From NCBI RefSeq assembly GCF_009569385.1, contig NZ_WBOF01000002.1, positions 496,001-560,000 on the forward strand: DNA of 64,000 nt, read 5' to 3'. Numbering within the stretch: the stretch's first letter is position 1; every line of letters starts with the position of its first letter. Below are positions 15,195 to 24,207 of the stretch, piece after piece. The notes beneath the pieces were generated by a model. The model searched no databases. It was given only the letters and a program-made list of their open reading frames with translations, and was not told the origin of the DNA. The DNA comes from Streptomyces kaniharaensis. Lineage in GTDB: Bacteria; Actinomycetota; Actinomycetes; Streptomycetales; Streptomycetaceae. A program made the translations under genes and the position numbers.

Positions 15195-16530
15195 GGGCCC
15201 CGGAGGACCCGGGCGCCCGCGTACGCCGCCGGGACGCCGCTGGTCAGTGACGTGACGATGTTTTTGGCCGCTTCGATCCGCTCGGGCGGCAGTTCGGTCG
15301 AGGCGGTCGTGTCGAGTGCGAGCGCGGCCAGCCGCTCGCCGGCGGCGAAGGTCTGCAGCAGGCGCTGCTTGCGGTGGAGCAGGAGGATCTCACCGGCCGG
15401 GGTGCACTCCAGCAGCTCGAAGTTCTTCAGGGCTATGTAGGGCTTGACCGCAGTGGACATGCGCGAGCGCAGCTGGCCGTCGGCTGTCCAGGCGAACAAC
15501 CCGTAACGGTTGAGGTGGTAGGCGCGGCCGGGTGCGGATCGGCGACGACGGTGAAGTCGAGGCCGGTGAACGGGCTGTCGTCGTGGCGGTGCAGGCCCTC
15601 CAGGCGGCCGCGCAGGGTGCCCTGGTCGTCGAGGAGGGCGAAGCTGAACTCCTGGCCTCGGCTGCCCGACCGGAACGTCCGGCCGAAGACCGGGACGACG
15701 AAGAGGTCGTCGCCCAGGGCCGAGGGGCCGGGCCATCGTGCAGTCCTCGTAGCCGTAGAAGGTGCCGGAGGTGCCGGTGAAGGCCGTCAGGAGATCGGTC
15801 AGCGTGGGCGAGGGCCGGTTGTCCCGCCACACCGGCGCTCCGCCGAAGACGACGTGGGGGTGCCGGTCGGCATCGGTCTGACGGTCGGTGTTCGCGTGGA
15901 GGCTCGCGATGGCCCGCAGGGTGGGCTTGGCGCCGGGCGCGAGCGTGGTGCCGGGCTCGGAGACGGCGACGATGTTGGTGGTCGCGCCGGCTCACCCGAG
16001 CCCGTACTCCGCGGTCGTGCAGAGCAGCCGGCCGGAGGGCATGACGGCGATCGAGGCGGCGAAGGGATGGCCCGCCCTGGCCTTCTCCTCCTCGAAGCCC
16101 CAGGGCATCGGCCAGGTGGCCAGGAGCCGGCTCAGGTCGGCCGAGAACAGATGGGTGCCGCCCGGCCGCAGAGCGAGGGCGATCGTCCCGTCGGGGAGGA
16201 CGGCCAGGGTGTCACCGCTCCCGTCGGGGATGACCGCCGACGGGGTTCCGTCCGGCCGGGGACCACCGAACACGGCGGTGGCGACCGGCGTCCCGTCCGG
16301 GGCGTAGCGGGTGATGAAGCGAAGTTCAGCTGGCAGAGTGCGGGATCGGCCGGATGGCTCGTGCCGCCCCAGGGGCGCCACACGGTGGAGACCAAGTAGG
16401 TGTCGCCACCGGGCGTGGCCACCGCGTGCTTCGGGACCCACCCGCCAGTGGTCGAGTCGAGACGGTGGGCCTGGCCAGCGACGCCGGCAGGATTATGGGG
16501 AGGGTGAGTGGCCGGGTCATGCTGGAGATT
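15195..16530 (-). pseudogene. beta-propeller-like protein with multiple frameshifts and a stop
   Basis: Reading the minus strand and changing frame as needed gives one continuous protein: GGWVPKHAVATPGGDTYLVS, then (new frame near 16330) LRFITRYAPDGTPVATAVFG, DGSGDTLAVLPDGTIALALR, AASIAVMPSGRLLCTTAEYG, an in-frame TGA at 15992-15994, TNIVAVSEPGTTLAPGAKPT, VWRDNRPSPTLTDLLTAFTG, (new frame near 15735) DDLFVVPVFGRTFRSGSRGQ, (new frame near 15545) YHLNRYGLFAWTADGQL and ERIEAAKNIVTSLTSGVPAA. The repeated DGT-type strands suggest a propeller. At least four lesions make it nonfunctional. The C-terminal end is not defined. Confidence 0.65.
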
Positions 16531-16876
16531 CTGCCCGCGCCCACCGACAGCACGGAGGGCGCGGGGGGAGGAAGTGCCGTGACGGCGCCGGGGCGGCGCG
16601 GGCGCGCCTTCCTTGTCCGTGACGGGCGCGCCGGCCACGGGGGTGGAACGGCGGCGGCTCCCGTGGGGTACCGGGAGCTGGTCCGCGCGAAACCGCCTTG
16701 TTCACCGCCCTGGGCGTCTGAAACAAGCAGGCCGCGTGATCGTCTGACGAGTTCTATGTGACGGTTCGATCTGGCCGGGTTTCAGATCCGGCCAGGAGCC
16801 AGCGACCTGCCGGTCGACGATCGGCATGGGAGTACCGTAGCCCCGTCCTGTCGGAGCGGATCGGGGGAGGCGCGTC
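16531..16876. other. intergenic, nothing recognised
   Basis: About 345 bases between the propeller pseudogene and the next gene. I find no hairpin, RNA gene or convincing frame. The GGGGGAGG just before 16877 is the ribosome site of the following gene. Confidence 0.5.
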
Positions 16877-17689
16877 ATGCCCAACAGTCGGATCATCGCA
16901 TCGGCACTGAACGGCGACGCGGAGGAGCTGAGACGCGTCGTCGGGCCGGGCAGTCTCATGTGCATCGCGCCCGAACTGTCGAGCGTGTTCGTGGTCCGGA
17001 CCGCCGCCGACGGAGAGCAGACGGCAACAGTCGCCCTTCCCGGCAGCACCATGTTCGTCCAGCTACCCAGGTCGTTCCAGGTGCGCCACATCGGCCACGA
17101 CAGCGAACGCTTCACCCTGACCAGCACCGACGGGCGGTCCGTTGCCGGCACGCCACGGCAGTTCACCGCCTGCTACAAGGTGATCGTCGAGAAGCACAAC
17201 CCCTGGTACGAGGAGCACGTCGAGGAAGCCTTTCTGGCGACGAGCCTGCTCCCCGACGGCCTGCTGCCGCCGCACATCCGCCACGTGGACACCGACCCGG
17301 TGCTGGGCGAGCCCCGGGTGGAGGGCCGGATCGCCGAGACCTCGGTGACGACCCCGGGGCGGCGGCTGGAGATGTGGTTCGACTGCGCAGGACCGGAGAA
17401 GATCGCCGAACTGCTGCCCCACGCACGCCGACTTGTGGCCGAGTTCGAACACATCCGCCGCGACGGCACGGAGTTCATCTGGACCACCTTCGCGGAGGGT
17501 GACGAGACCGAGGAGGAGAAGGCTCGCTTCCCCGAGGTCATGACGCCGAACACGCTGGTCGTCTACCGCTCGGGAGACTTCGAAGTCCACTTCGGTGAGC
17601 CCGAGAGTCGCTACTTCATGGACGGCTACTGGCCAGCCGTCCAGTACCGCGCCGACATGACGCCCGTCCACGTCACGGTGGAGGCCTGA
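16877..17689 (+). CDS. hypothetical protein, 270 aa
   Basis: ATG 16877 is preceded by GGGGGAGG at good spacing. The protein is soluble and shows two parts: an N-terminal beta-rich region (LMCIAPELSSVFVVRTAADG; STMFVQLPRSFQVRHIGHD) and a C-terminal region with EFEHIRRDGTEFIWTTFAEG, VMTPNTLVVYRSGDFEVHFG and MDGYWPAVQYRADMTPVHVT. I do not recognise the family with confidence. It stands alone, with no obvious partner. Confidence 0.7.
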   Translation: MPNSRIIASALNGDAEELRRVVGPGSLMCIAPELSSVFVVRTAADGEQTATVALPGSTMFVQLPRSFQVRHIGHDSERFTLTSTDGRSVAGTPRQFTACYKVIVEKHNPWYEEHVEEAFLATSLLPDGLLPPHIRHVDTDPVLGEPRVEGRIAETSVTTPGRRLEMWFDCAGPEKIAELLPHARRLVAEFEHIRRDGTEFIWTTFAEGDETEEEKARFPEVMTPNTLVVYRSGDFEVHFGEPESRYFMDGYWPAVQYRADMTPVHVTVEA

Positions 17690-17997
17690 CCACATCGACC
17701 CTCAGCAGTGACTGGCGCGGTGGCCGACCAGGCCACACTCACAAGATCGTGTTACGAGCTCTTACTGAAAGACGACTTGACGTCATCCCAATCCATGGCA
17801 CGGTTTGGCCCTTCGCTCGTCCGACGCGACGATGCTCCCACAGACCGCCGACACCATCCCTAGGCCGACTTCCGGGCAGCAGGCCCTAGGGTCGTCCGGC
17901 CGGCGCATCGCCGTCAGCTCAGCGCGGGTTGCCCGCAGGTCTCGGGTCCACGACACGTCCGCGGCGGGCGCATGTACCAGGTTGCTAACCTGCGCGG
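17690..17997. other. intergenic, nothing recognised
   Basis: About 300 bases with no frame of protein-like composition. An AT-richer patch at 17750-17790 could carry a promoter for the gene at 17998, but no clear -35/-10 pair was found. Confidence 0.4.
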
Positions 17998-18609
17998 ATG
18001 GGACTGGACATCATCGTGGTCATGGCCGACTGGACCCGGCTGGCCCGGATACCGGCGCACGAGCGCCTGGACGTGCTGGACGACACCGCGTTCCCCGTCC
18101 CCTGGAGCGATGCGGATCCAAACGCCCTCGCCGTCGCCGCGCCCGACGGCTGGGTATGGCCGCCGGAGCCGGCGTGGTGCGCCCGCTACCAGTTCCACGG
18201 GACCACCGGCTCCCACAGCTTTCACTGGCGCCTGGCCGCCGCCTGGGCGGACATCAGGCAATCGGCGGCCCCCGACCTACAGGCGGCCCTCGACCACTTC
18301 CTCGGCGCCCTCGTCCCCGAGGCCCCGGACGACGGCCCCGCACCGGCCGCCAGCTTCCCCGACGACCCCTCACCCTGGCGCCCGGACGTGCTCCTGCTCT
18401 GCGCCCCGGACGAGATCCCCGGCCTCGCCCGCGCCTGGGCGACGGCCGCACCGCGGCTGGAGGAACTCCGGGTCCCCTTCGACGCCGAGTGCGCCGGGTG
18501 GGCGGGCCGGCCCGCCAGCTTCGACGCCGCCGCCGCACTCCTGCGCGAGTGGGGCGAGGTGGTCGCCGGGGCCGAGTCCCGCGGCTGGGGCCTCATCGGC
18601 CTCCGGTAA
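17998..18609 (+). CDS. hypothetical protein, 203 aa
   Basis: ATG 17998 opens MGLDIIVVMADWTRLARIPA, and the frame keeps strong third-position GC throughout. Features: DDTAFPVPWSDADPNALAVA, a Trp-rich stretch GWVWPPEPAWCARYQFHGTT, and a C-terminal PRLEELRVPFDAECAGWAGR with LREWGEVVAGAESRGWGLIG. This looks like a family of actinobacterial proteins of unknown role, perhaps immunity-like. No Shine-Dalgarno is obvious, so translation may be leaderless. Confidence 0.65.
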   Translation: MGLDIIVVMADWTRLARIPAHERLDVLDDTAFPVPWSDADPNALAVAAPDGWVWPPEPAWCARYQFHGTTGSHSFHWRLAAAWADIRQSAAPDLQAALDHFLGALVPEAPDDGPAPAASFPDDPSPWRPDVLLLCAPDEIPGLARAWATAAPRLEELRVPFDAECAGWAGRPASFDAAAALLREWGEVVAGAESRGWGLIGLR

Positions 18610-18694
18610 CGAACAGCTGGTTCACGGCTCTGCCTGCCGGATGCGCAGCGGCGCCGGTGACGGCCCGGCGTACCACGTTGGCTACGGTGGGACG

Positions 18695-19300
18695 ATGAGT
18701 TCCGGTCTGAGTGTGTACTGGGTCGATCCCACCGAGATGCGAGCCCTCGTGGGCTCCGGCAACGAGCCCCTGCTCCAGGCGGTGCGCTACAGCTGCGAGC
18801 CCCATCTGGCCGCGGACGACGACTACTTTTCCCGGCAGATCTCGGAAGGTGCCCCCACCTCGCTCGCGGCACTTGAGGCGGTGATGCGCGGCGGCCCGTT
18901 CAGCACGGACCCGCACCACGCCTTCCAGTACGGATACGCCTACCGGCGGCTCTGCGAGCGCCTCGGGGAAACCCTCGACAACTCCGAATTCATGCCCTTC
19001 CGTGGCGGCTGGCTGGAGACCGTGGACGAGGGACTGCGCGCCGTCGGCGTCACCGCGGTCTCGGTAGCGGAGTTCGGGGGCCACGGCGGCATGCCGAGCG
19101 TGATCCCGACCCACGACCTCCCGCGATCCGGGGAATGGTCGCACGAGCGGTGCCTGGCCGCGCTGGAGGAGTACGAGAAGGGCCAGGGCGCCGACCAGGC
19201 CCTCGCCCCCGAGATCGTCGCCGCCATCGCGATCGTGGTCGGATGGCTGCGGGACGCGGCTTCGCGTGCCGGGTTCGGGGTGGTCGGATTCGTGGCGTAG
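18695..19300 (+). CDS. hypothetical protein, probably DUF7691 family, 201 aa
   Basis: Start ATG 18695, giving MSSGLSVYWVDPTEMRALVG, NEPLLQAVRYSCEPHLAADD, ALEAVMRGGPFSTDPHHAFQ, GYAYRRLCERLGETLDN and MPSVIPTHDLPRSGEWSHER. The arrangement matches a family of about 200-residue actinobacterial proteins that I recall as DUF7691. No catalytic motif is evident. It follows the 203-aa gene by 85 bases on the same strand and could share its transcript. Confidence 0.7.
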   Translation: MSSGLSVYWVDPTEMRALVGSGNEPLLQAVRYSCEPHLAADDDYFSRQISEGAPTSLAALEAVMRGGPFSTDPHHAFQYGYAYRRLCERLGETLDNSEFMPFRGGWLETVDEGLRAVGVTAVSVAEFGGHGGMPSVIPTHDLPRSGEWSHERCLAALEEYEKGQGADQALAPEIVAAIAIVVGWLRDAASRAGFGVVGFVA

Positions 19301-19370
19301 CGCCGCCGAGTCCCGGATCTGGCGGGCCCGTTCGGCGGCACCCCGGCCAGCTGAACGCCGCTGGCCGTCA

Positions 19371-19680
19371 CCGACGGGCCGTCAGCCTGCCTTCGGCCTG
19401 GCGGAGCAGCGGCCCCCGCTGACCGAGCGCGGTGATCGCCACGGCGACGGTGAACAGGGCGAACGCGGCCAGCGCCGCCGTGAGACCGTAGCGCACGGCG
19501 ATCCGGTTGGTCTCCGAGGGCGAAGACGTCGGCGGCGGGGGTCACCAGATCGCCGAGGGCGTGCTCGGGCGACATGCACTGCGGCCTACCGATCATGCCG
19601 CCGCTGACGGTGAGCTGGGTGTGCCCGCCGTCGGTACGGGCGTCGCGGCTGAGCCGGAGGGGTGATGCGTGCAGGAACCA
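19371..19680 (-). pseudogene. serine/threonine protein kinase remnant with a membrane tail
   Basis: The minus strand reads SGGMIGRPQCMSPEHALGDL then VTPAADVFALG, which is the activation-loop end and subdomains VIII-IX of Hanks-type kinases (usual form GTPxYMSPE...ADVFSLG). After a frame change it continues SETNRIAVRYGLTAALAAFA then LFTVAVAITALGQRGPLL, a membrane-like tail. The catalytic loop, P-loop and most of the domain are missing. It is a deletion relic. Confidence 0.65.
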
Positions 19681-19744
19681 TTTGCGGCCGGAGTCGTTCG
19701 GCAGTGGTAATCCGCTCCCGCCGATTCGAAGGGATGATCTGCAC

Positions 19745-20137
19745 GTGATTGTGAAGGCCTCCGCCGCCACAGCCGCTCTCGTCCTCCTCGCCGTGGGGCT
19801 GGCCCCGCCAGCCGCCGCGGCGCAGCGCTCCTCGGATGCCTGCACCCATAACTTCTTCGGCACCGGCACCACGCGCCCGGACGTGTGCATCGAGATCCAC
19901 GGGCAGGGCACCTGGGCCGATCGGGTCGTCGCTCGCTGGGTCAACGGAAGCGGCCAGCTCGACCGCTGGGGTGTGCTGCACGAAGGCAACGGCAAGTCCA
20001 TCCACGGCGATGTCCGGGCCCACGACTCCGGCAGGGACTTGGTGGCCGAGTGGCGCAACATTCGCCTGGAGAAGGGGAAGGCGTGCGTCTCGTTCACCGG
20101 GCTCGAGAGCTGGGCCTGCCAGGAGGTCAAGCCGTAG
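19745..20137 (+). CDS. secreted hypothetical protein, 130 aa
   Basis: GTG 19745 starts an N-terminal Sec signal peptide (VIVKASAATAALVLLAVGLA, then PPAAAAQ) with likely cleavage after AAA. The mature domain has three cysteines (DACTHNF, PDVCIEIHG, KACVSFTG plus WACQE, so four in all) and beta-type segments (ADRVVARWVNGSGQLDRWGV; LVAEWRNIRLEKG). The pairs could form disulfides outside the cell. No family recognised. The HU gene follows 127 bases downstream. Confidence 0.7.
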   Translation: MIVKASAATAALVLLAVGLAPPAAAAQRSSDACTHNFFGTGTTRPDVCIEIHGQGTWADRVVARWVNGSGQLDRWGVLHEGNGKSIHGDVRAHDSGRDLVAEWRNIRLEKGKACVSFTGLESWACQEVKP

Positions 20138-20264
20138 CCGCCCTGCGAGCAAGGGGTGGGCCCCGCCTGGTGCTTGGCGGTACAGCGCTCCTCATCCCCC
20201 CTGTCGGCCAGGTCGTCTGGCAGCATACGGCTGGATCCGAGTTACACGATCGAAAGTGAGAACG

Positions 20265-20540
20265 ATGAACCGCACTGAACTGGTCGCAGCTCTCGCCAAC
20301 CGCGCCGAGGTCACCAAGAACGACGCCGAAGCGGTCCTCTCGGCATTCGCCGAGATCGCCGGTGAGACCGTCAGGAAGGGCGAGGAGAAGCTCACGATCC
20401 CGGGTTTCCTGACCCTGGAGCGCACGCACCGTGCGGCGCGAGCTGCCCGCAACCCGCAGACCGGAGAGCCGATCTCGATCCCGGCCGGCTACAGCGTCAA
20501 GGCGACGGCCGGCTCCAAGCTCAAGGAAGCTGCGAAGTAG
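20265..20540 (+). CDS. hupA: HU family nucleoid protein, 91 aa
   Basis: Complete HU: MNRTELVAALANRAEVTKND, AEAVLSAFAEIAGETVRKGE, EKLTIPGFLTLERTHRAARA and ARNPQTGEPISIPAGYSVKA. The GF-LERTHRAARAARNPQTGE segment is the DNA-binding arm. It lacks the long lysine-rich tail of HupS and matches Streptomyces HupA-type proteins. GTGAGAACG precedes the ATG. HU homodimers bend and compact DNA. Confidence 0.92.
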   Translation: MNRTELVAALANRAEVTKNDAEAVLSAFAEIAGETVRKGEEKLTIPGFLTLERTHRAARAARNPQTGEPISIPAGYSVKATAGSKLKEAAK

Positions 20541-20740
20541 CAGCAGGTCCGGCGATGGCCGTGCGGCGTCGTGGGCCGCACGGCCACCGCGGTCGCTGGT
20601 GTCGCGGACGGGCCAGTCCGGGCGGGCCGAGCTGACACTGCCGCAGCTTCCCGGACTCCCATGGCAATGGAGCCCACGCTGCTTGGCGGGAAGCGACCAG
20701 CCGAAGACCCGGGCGGGCACGCCACGGGGAGGCCAAGCAG

Positions 20741-21181
20741 CTATGGCGTCTGGCTGTCCGCAGGGCGCCAGGGCCGGCGTTCAGCAGACAGCCGGACGAT
20801 CTGGAGTCCGAACATCCCCGTGACCGCGCCGCAGGGCGGCCACACCCACTGTGTGACCGGCACCTCCAACTCGGCGAGATGGCCGTGCAGGTACGCGAAG
20901 AAGGCGCCGGCCGTCAGCGCGGCGAAGAGCAGGCGCACGCCCCAGGTGGCGAAGGCGTTGGTCCCGATCCGGGCGGCGGCGGCCAGGTTTCCGCTGACCG
21001 CCACCACCGGCAGCAGCCACCAGAACATGTTGTCCGCGTCGTAGCGCTGGGCCACGAACCAGGACGTCGTCGCCGCGTAGTACAGGTACGGGCCCGAGAC
21101 GAGCACCCCAACGAGGGCGAGGCCGGCCCACTCGAACCACTCTTCGCCACGCGCCGCGATCCTGCTATCACTGTTCGTCAT
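20741..21181 (-). CDS. membrane protein, 146 aa
   Basis: ATG 21181, MTNSDSRIAARGEEWFEWAG, then four hydrophobic helices: LALVGVLVSGPYLYYAA, NMFWWLLPVVAVSGNLAAAA, WGVRLLFAALTAGAFFAYL and QWVWPPCGAVTGMFGLQIVR. Function unknown. The open frame extends upstream to 21499 but the internal ATG begins the protein-like part. Confidence 0.65.
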   Translation of the reverse strand: MTNSDSRIAARGEEWFEWAGLALVGVLVSGPYLYYAATTSWFVAQRYDADNMFWWLLPVVAVSGNLAAAARIGTNAFATWGVRLLFAALTAGAFFAYLHGHLAELEVPVTQWVWPPCGAVTGMFGLQIVRLSAERRPWRPADSQTP

Positions 21182-21334
21182 GGCGGTCAGGATGTCAGCC
21201 GTTGGGACCGCGCACGGGAAAGCCGCAAAAGATCTCGGAATTCGGCGTGGGGTGCCCGGCCGCAGGCCACTTAGAGGCTCCGCCAGTAGGGCATCGATGA
21301 GATCCGGCTGCTGACCACACCTAGTCCCAATGCC

Positions 21335-21717
21335 GGTGATTTGGGTCTTCTGGTCTCGTTGGTTGGTGTGGCGAGGGTGGGGCAGGTCAGGTCGTTTGCG
21401 GATGCGCGGTTGTCGGACCGGATCGCGATCGGGGTGTAGGGGGCGTTTCCGCCAGGTTGGGTTGATGAGGTGGTCGCCGAGAGCGGGCAGGCCGAGCAAC
21501 GCAGTCGGCTGCTGCCGGCGCGGTCGGTCGTGTGCTTCGTGCTGGCGATGTACCTGTTCTTCGGGCAGGGCTATGAGGAGGTCGCACGGCTGCTGGGCGA
21601 GGAAATCGGGGCTGGGCGGCGGTCGTAGCGGTGCCGACGACCGCCGCGATCGGCCAAGCCCGTCGCAGGTTGGGTCCAGAGCCCTTGCGGGTGCTCTTCG
21701 CGCGGGTGCGCCGGTGT
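21335..21717 (+). pseudogene. IS4-family transposase N-terminal remnant
   Basis: Pieces on the plus strand read LVGVARVGQVRSFADARLSD, then AFPPGWVDEVVAESGQAEQR, SRLLPARSVVCFVLAMYLFF, GQGYEEVARLLGEE and, in another frame, VPTTAAIGQARRRLGPEPLR. This is the N-terminal domain (Insertion element 4 transposase N-terminal) of IS4-type transposases. Stops at about 21437 and 21626 and a frame change break it, and it ends exactly where the oxidoreductase gene stops (21718). Confidence 0.75.
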
Positions 21718-22605
21718 TCAGCGTCGGCCCAGCACCTCGGCGAGGCGGCTCACCCCGTCCTTGCCGTGGCCGAGGGCGATGGTCCGGCGGACCAGACCCT
21801 CGGCTGCGCGCATTACCCCGGACTCGATGCCGTGCGACTCGGCGGTGTGCACGACGTGGGCCATGGTGGAGACGCCCGAGGTGAGCGGGTTGATCGCGCC
21901 CGAATAGCTGCCGCTATCAAAGTCCTCGGCGAACTCCGCGAACAGCGGGGGCAGGATCGCACCGATCCCCTGGGCGAACGGCGCAAGCTCCCGCCCGCTG
22001 ATCCCCTCTGCCTTGGCTAGCGCCAGCGCGTGCACGTATCCGGCCATCGCCGTCCAAAAGATGTCCAGCAGCGCGATGTCGAAGCCGGCCGCCCGGCCGA
22101 TCTCCTCGCCAAGGTGGGTGTGGGTACCGCCGAGCACCGCCAGCACCGGCGCGTGCCGCTCGTAGAGGTCGACCGGCCCGCTGTGGATGAAGACCGCCTC
22201 CGGCGTGCCGATGCTCGGGGCCGGCGTCATGATGGCGCCGTCGAGGTACTCGACGCCGTGCTCCGCCGCCCAAGCGGCCGTGGACCGGGCACGGTCCGGC
22301 GAGTCGGCGGTCAGGTTGACCACCGCCCGGCCCTTGAGCGCGGCCTCGACTTCCTTACGGTGCAGCACGGCGTCCGAGGCGTCGTAGTTCACCACGCAGA
22401 TGACGATCAGCTCGCTCGCCGCCACGGCCTCCTCTGCCGTGGTCGCGCTCACCACACCCCGGGCGACCAGCGCGGCGTCCCGGCCTGGGGTACGGTTCCA
22501 GACCGTGGTACGGACGCCGGCGTCCACGAAGGCACCGGCCAGGGCGCGTCCCATCGGCCCGAGGCCGAGTACGGTGACGGTGGGCTGGGTGTGGTTGGTG
22601 GGCAT
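21718..22605 (-). CDS. imine reductase-like NAD(P)-dependent oxidoreductase, 295 aa
   Basis: N-terminal Rossmann domain with TVLGLGPMGRALAGAFVDAG (GxGxMG), TTVWNRTPGRDAALVARGV (NADPH-type R after the second strand) and TADSPDRARSTAAWAAEHGV; then the C-terminal helical half with RAAGFDIALLDIFWTAMAGY containing the Asp position used by imine reductases. Length (about 295) fits the imine reductase / beta-hydroxyacid dehydrogenase family. CAGGAGATGAAGT precedes the ATG. It diverges from an HxlR gene only 53 bases away, which likely controls it. Confidence 0.85.
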   Translation of the reverse strand: MPTNHTQPTVTVLGLGPMGRALAGAFVDAGVRTTVWNRTPGRDAALVARGVVSATTAEEAVAASELIVICVVNYDASDAVLHRKEVEAALKGRAVVNLTADSPDRARSTAAWAAEHGVEYLDGAIMTPAPSIGTPEAVFIHSGPVDLYERHAPVLAVLGGTHTHLGEEIGRAAGFDIALLDIFWTAMAGYVHALALAKAEGISGRELAPFAQGIGAILPPLFAEFAEDFDSGSYSGAINPLTSGVSTMAHVVHTAESHGIESGVMRAAEGLVRRTIALGHGKDGVSRLAEVLGRR

Positions 22606-22658
22606 ACTTCATCTCCTGTAGACATGGTGGTGGACAACGACGACCCAGAGGGCAGGAG

Positions 22659-23027
22659 ATGACGCGTAGTCAGGCCGTGAACCCGAACGTGTGCGGGGTG
22701 ACCGCCGCGATCGCCGTGATCGACGGCAAGTGGAAGACGTCCCTGCTCTGGCTACTGGAGGCCAGCCCGCAGCGTCCCGCCGAACTCCGCCGACGACTGC
22801 CCGGCCTCAGTGAGAAGGTCCTCACCCAGGCCCTGCGCGAGATGGAGTCCGACGGCCTGGTGCACCGCGAGGTTCACGACGTCCTTCCGCTGAAGACGGT
22901 CTACTCCCTGACCGACTTCGGCCGCCGCCTCTCTGACGCCCTCGGCCCGGTCTCCGACCTGGGCCACGAGCGCCTCGACCGCATGACGGCCGAGCAGGCC
23001 GGACAGGTCGAGCCGTCTGCCTCCTGA
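22659..23027 (+). CDS. HxlR-family transcriptional regulator, 122 aa
   Basis: Winged-helix HxlR protein: VCGVTAAIAVIDGKWKTSLL, WLLEASPQRPAELRRRLPGL, SEKVLTQALREMESDGLVHR and YSLTDFGRRLSDALGPVSDL. GGCAGGAG lies just before ATG 22659. The cysteine near residue 12 (NPNVCGV) is the position used for redox or aldehyde sensing in some HxlR-type proteins. It is divergent from the imine reductase-like gene, a typical oxidoreductase/regulator pair. Confidence 0.9.
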   Translation: MTRSQAVNPNVCGVTAAIAVIDGKWKTSLLWLLEASPQRPAELRRRLPGLSEKVLTQALREMESDGLVHREVHDVLPLKTVYSLTDFGRRLSDALGPVSDLGHERLDRMTAEQAGQVEPSAS

Positions 23028-23411
23028 CCTGCTGTCATCTCCCTTCTTTTTCCTGGGCACCAGTCTCGTCGCACCGCACGTCGCTGCCCAGTACGCACAA
23101 AAAGGTGGCTACTGGGCAAGGACGCGATGATCACCAGGCGACGGGCCGAGCCGCCGACATGATGGCTATCCGGCCGGACAGGCAACGGGCCAATACCCCC
23201 TGGGCCGGCAGCCCTCCCACGGTTGAGTGCGATCTCGTACAACACCGACCGACAAGGAGCAGTCTGTGGGAGACCCGGAGGTCGCGGTCTTGCCTTAGGT
23301 CACCGGCATTGCCCCTTGTCCCGAAGAGGCAATTGCCTGAGGTGGGCTTCACACTGCTGGGGTCAGCCGGATAGTGTGCGTTCGCTGATGCAGTCTTCAA
23401 GCTGAAAAAAG
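23028..23411. other. intergenic with an inverted repeat
   Basis: At 23086-23117, GCCCAGTA and TACTGGGC form an 8-base inverted repeat around a 16-base spacer, ahead of a short frame at 23127 (MITRRRAEPP) that ends quickly. It could be the operator and start of a gene lost when the IS30 relic arrived. The rest, to the IS30 relic, holds nothing recognisable. Confidence 0.35.
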
Positions 23412-23905
23412 AAGAACTCGTTGGAGCCGCGTTGCCAGGGGCTGGCCGGGTCGCAGAAGTAGACCGGGATGTCGGTGGCCAGGGTGAATGAGCCGTGCGC
23501 GGCCATCTCGGCGCCCTGGTCCCAGGTCAGCGAGCGCACCAGGTGTGTCGGCAGGGTCTGCACGGTTTCCACGAGGGGGTCGCGGACGTGCTCGGCGGTG
23601 CGGCCGTCCGGCAGGTGCAGGAGCATGACGTAGCGGGTGGCGCGCTCGACGAGCGTGCCGATGGCGGAGGTGCCGTCCTTGCCGATGATCAGGTCGCCCT
23701 CCCAGTGCCCTGGGACTGCCCGGTCCTCGACCTCCGCAGGCCGTTCGCTGATCATGACCATCGGATGGGCGAACCTGGGCCTGCGCGTGGCGGCCTGGCG
23801 GTGGGGGACGCGTCGGGCGCGGCCGGTGCGCAAGGCGCCGGCCAGCTCGCGGCGCAGCTCGCCACGTCCTTGGACGTACAGGGCCCGGCCGGTTCTCCTG
23901 GCGCG
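23412..23905 (-). pseudogene. IS30-family transposase catalytic-domain remnant
   Basis: The minus strand reads ALYVQGRGELRRELAGALRT, DRAVPGHWEGDLIIGKDGTS (with the first catalytic Asp in WEGDLIIGK), IGTLVERATRYVMLLHLPDG, VRSLTWDQGAEMAAHGSFTL (second Asp) and YFCDPASPWQRGSNE, where the third catalytic Glu lies. It breaks off right after SNE into unrelated AT-rich sequence, and the HTH-bearing N-terminus is missing. It is inactive. Confidence 0.85.
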
Positions 23906-24207
23906 ACATGAACTTCCGACCCGACCGGTCCTCCCCCGCCGTCGTGACCTCCGCGTCCATCACATCGAGCGGCAGCATGACCGCGCGCACCGGGTGGACG
24001 TCACGTCGCCGAGGTGCCCGGCCGCGCGGCGAGGCCAGAGCACTCACAGGCACGACGCCTGGCGTACCGCCACCACCAGCGTCCTCGCAGCAGTGCGCTG
24101 CTTGTCACCCGAGCGGTGGGAGGCGACGACGACGTCCGCAATGGCCAACCGGCGGCGACTATGAAAATCGCTGTCCGATCACCGGAGCACGGTGATAGAC
24201 ATCCGGC

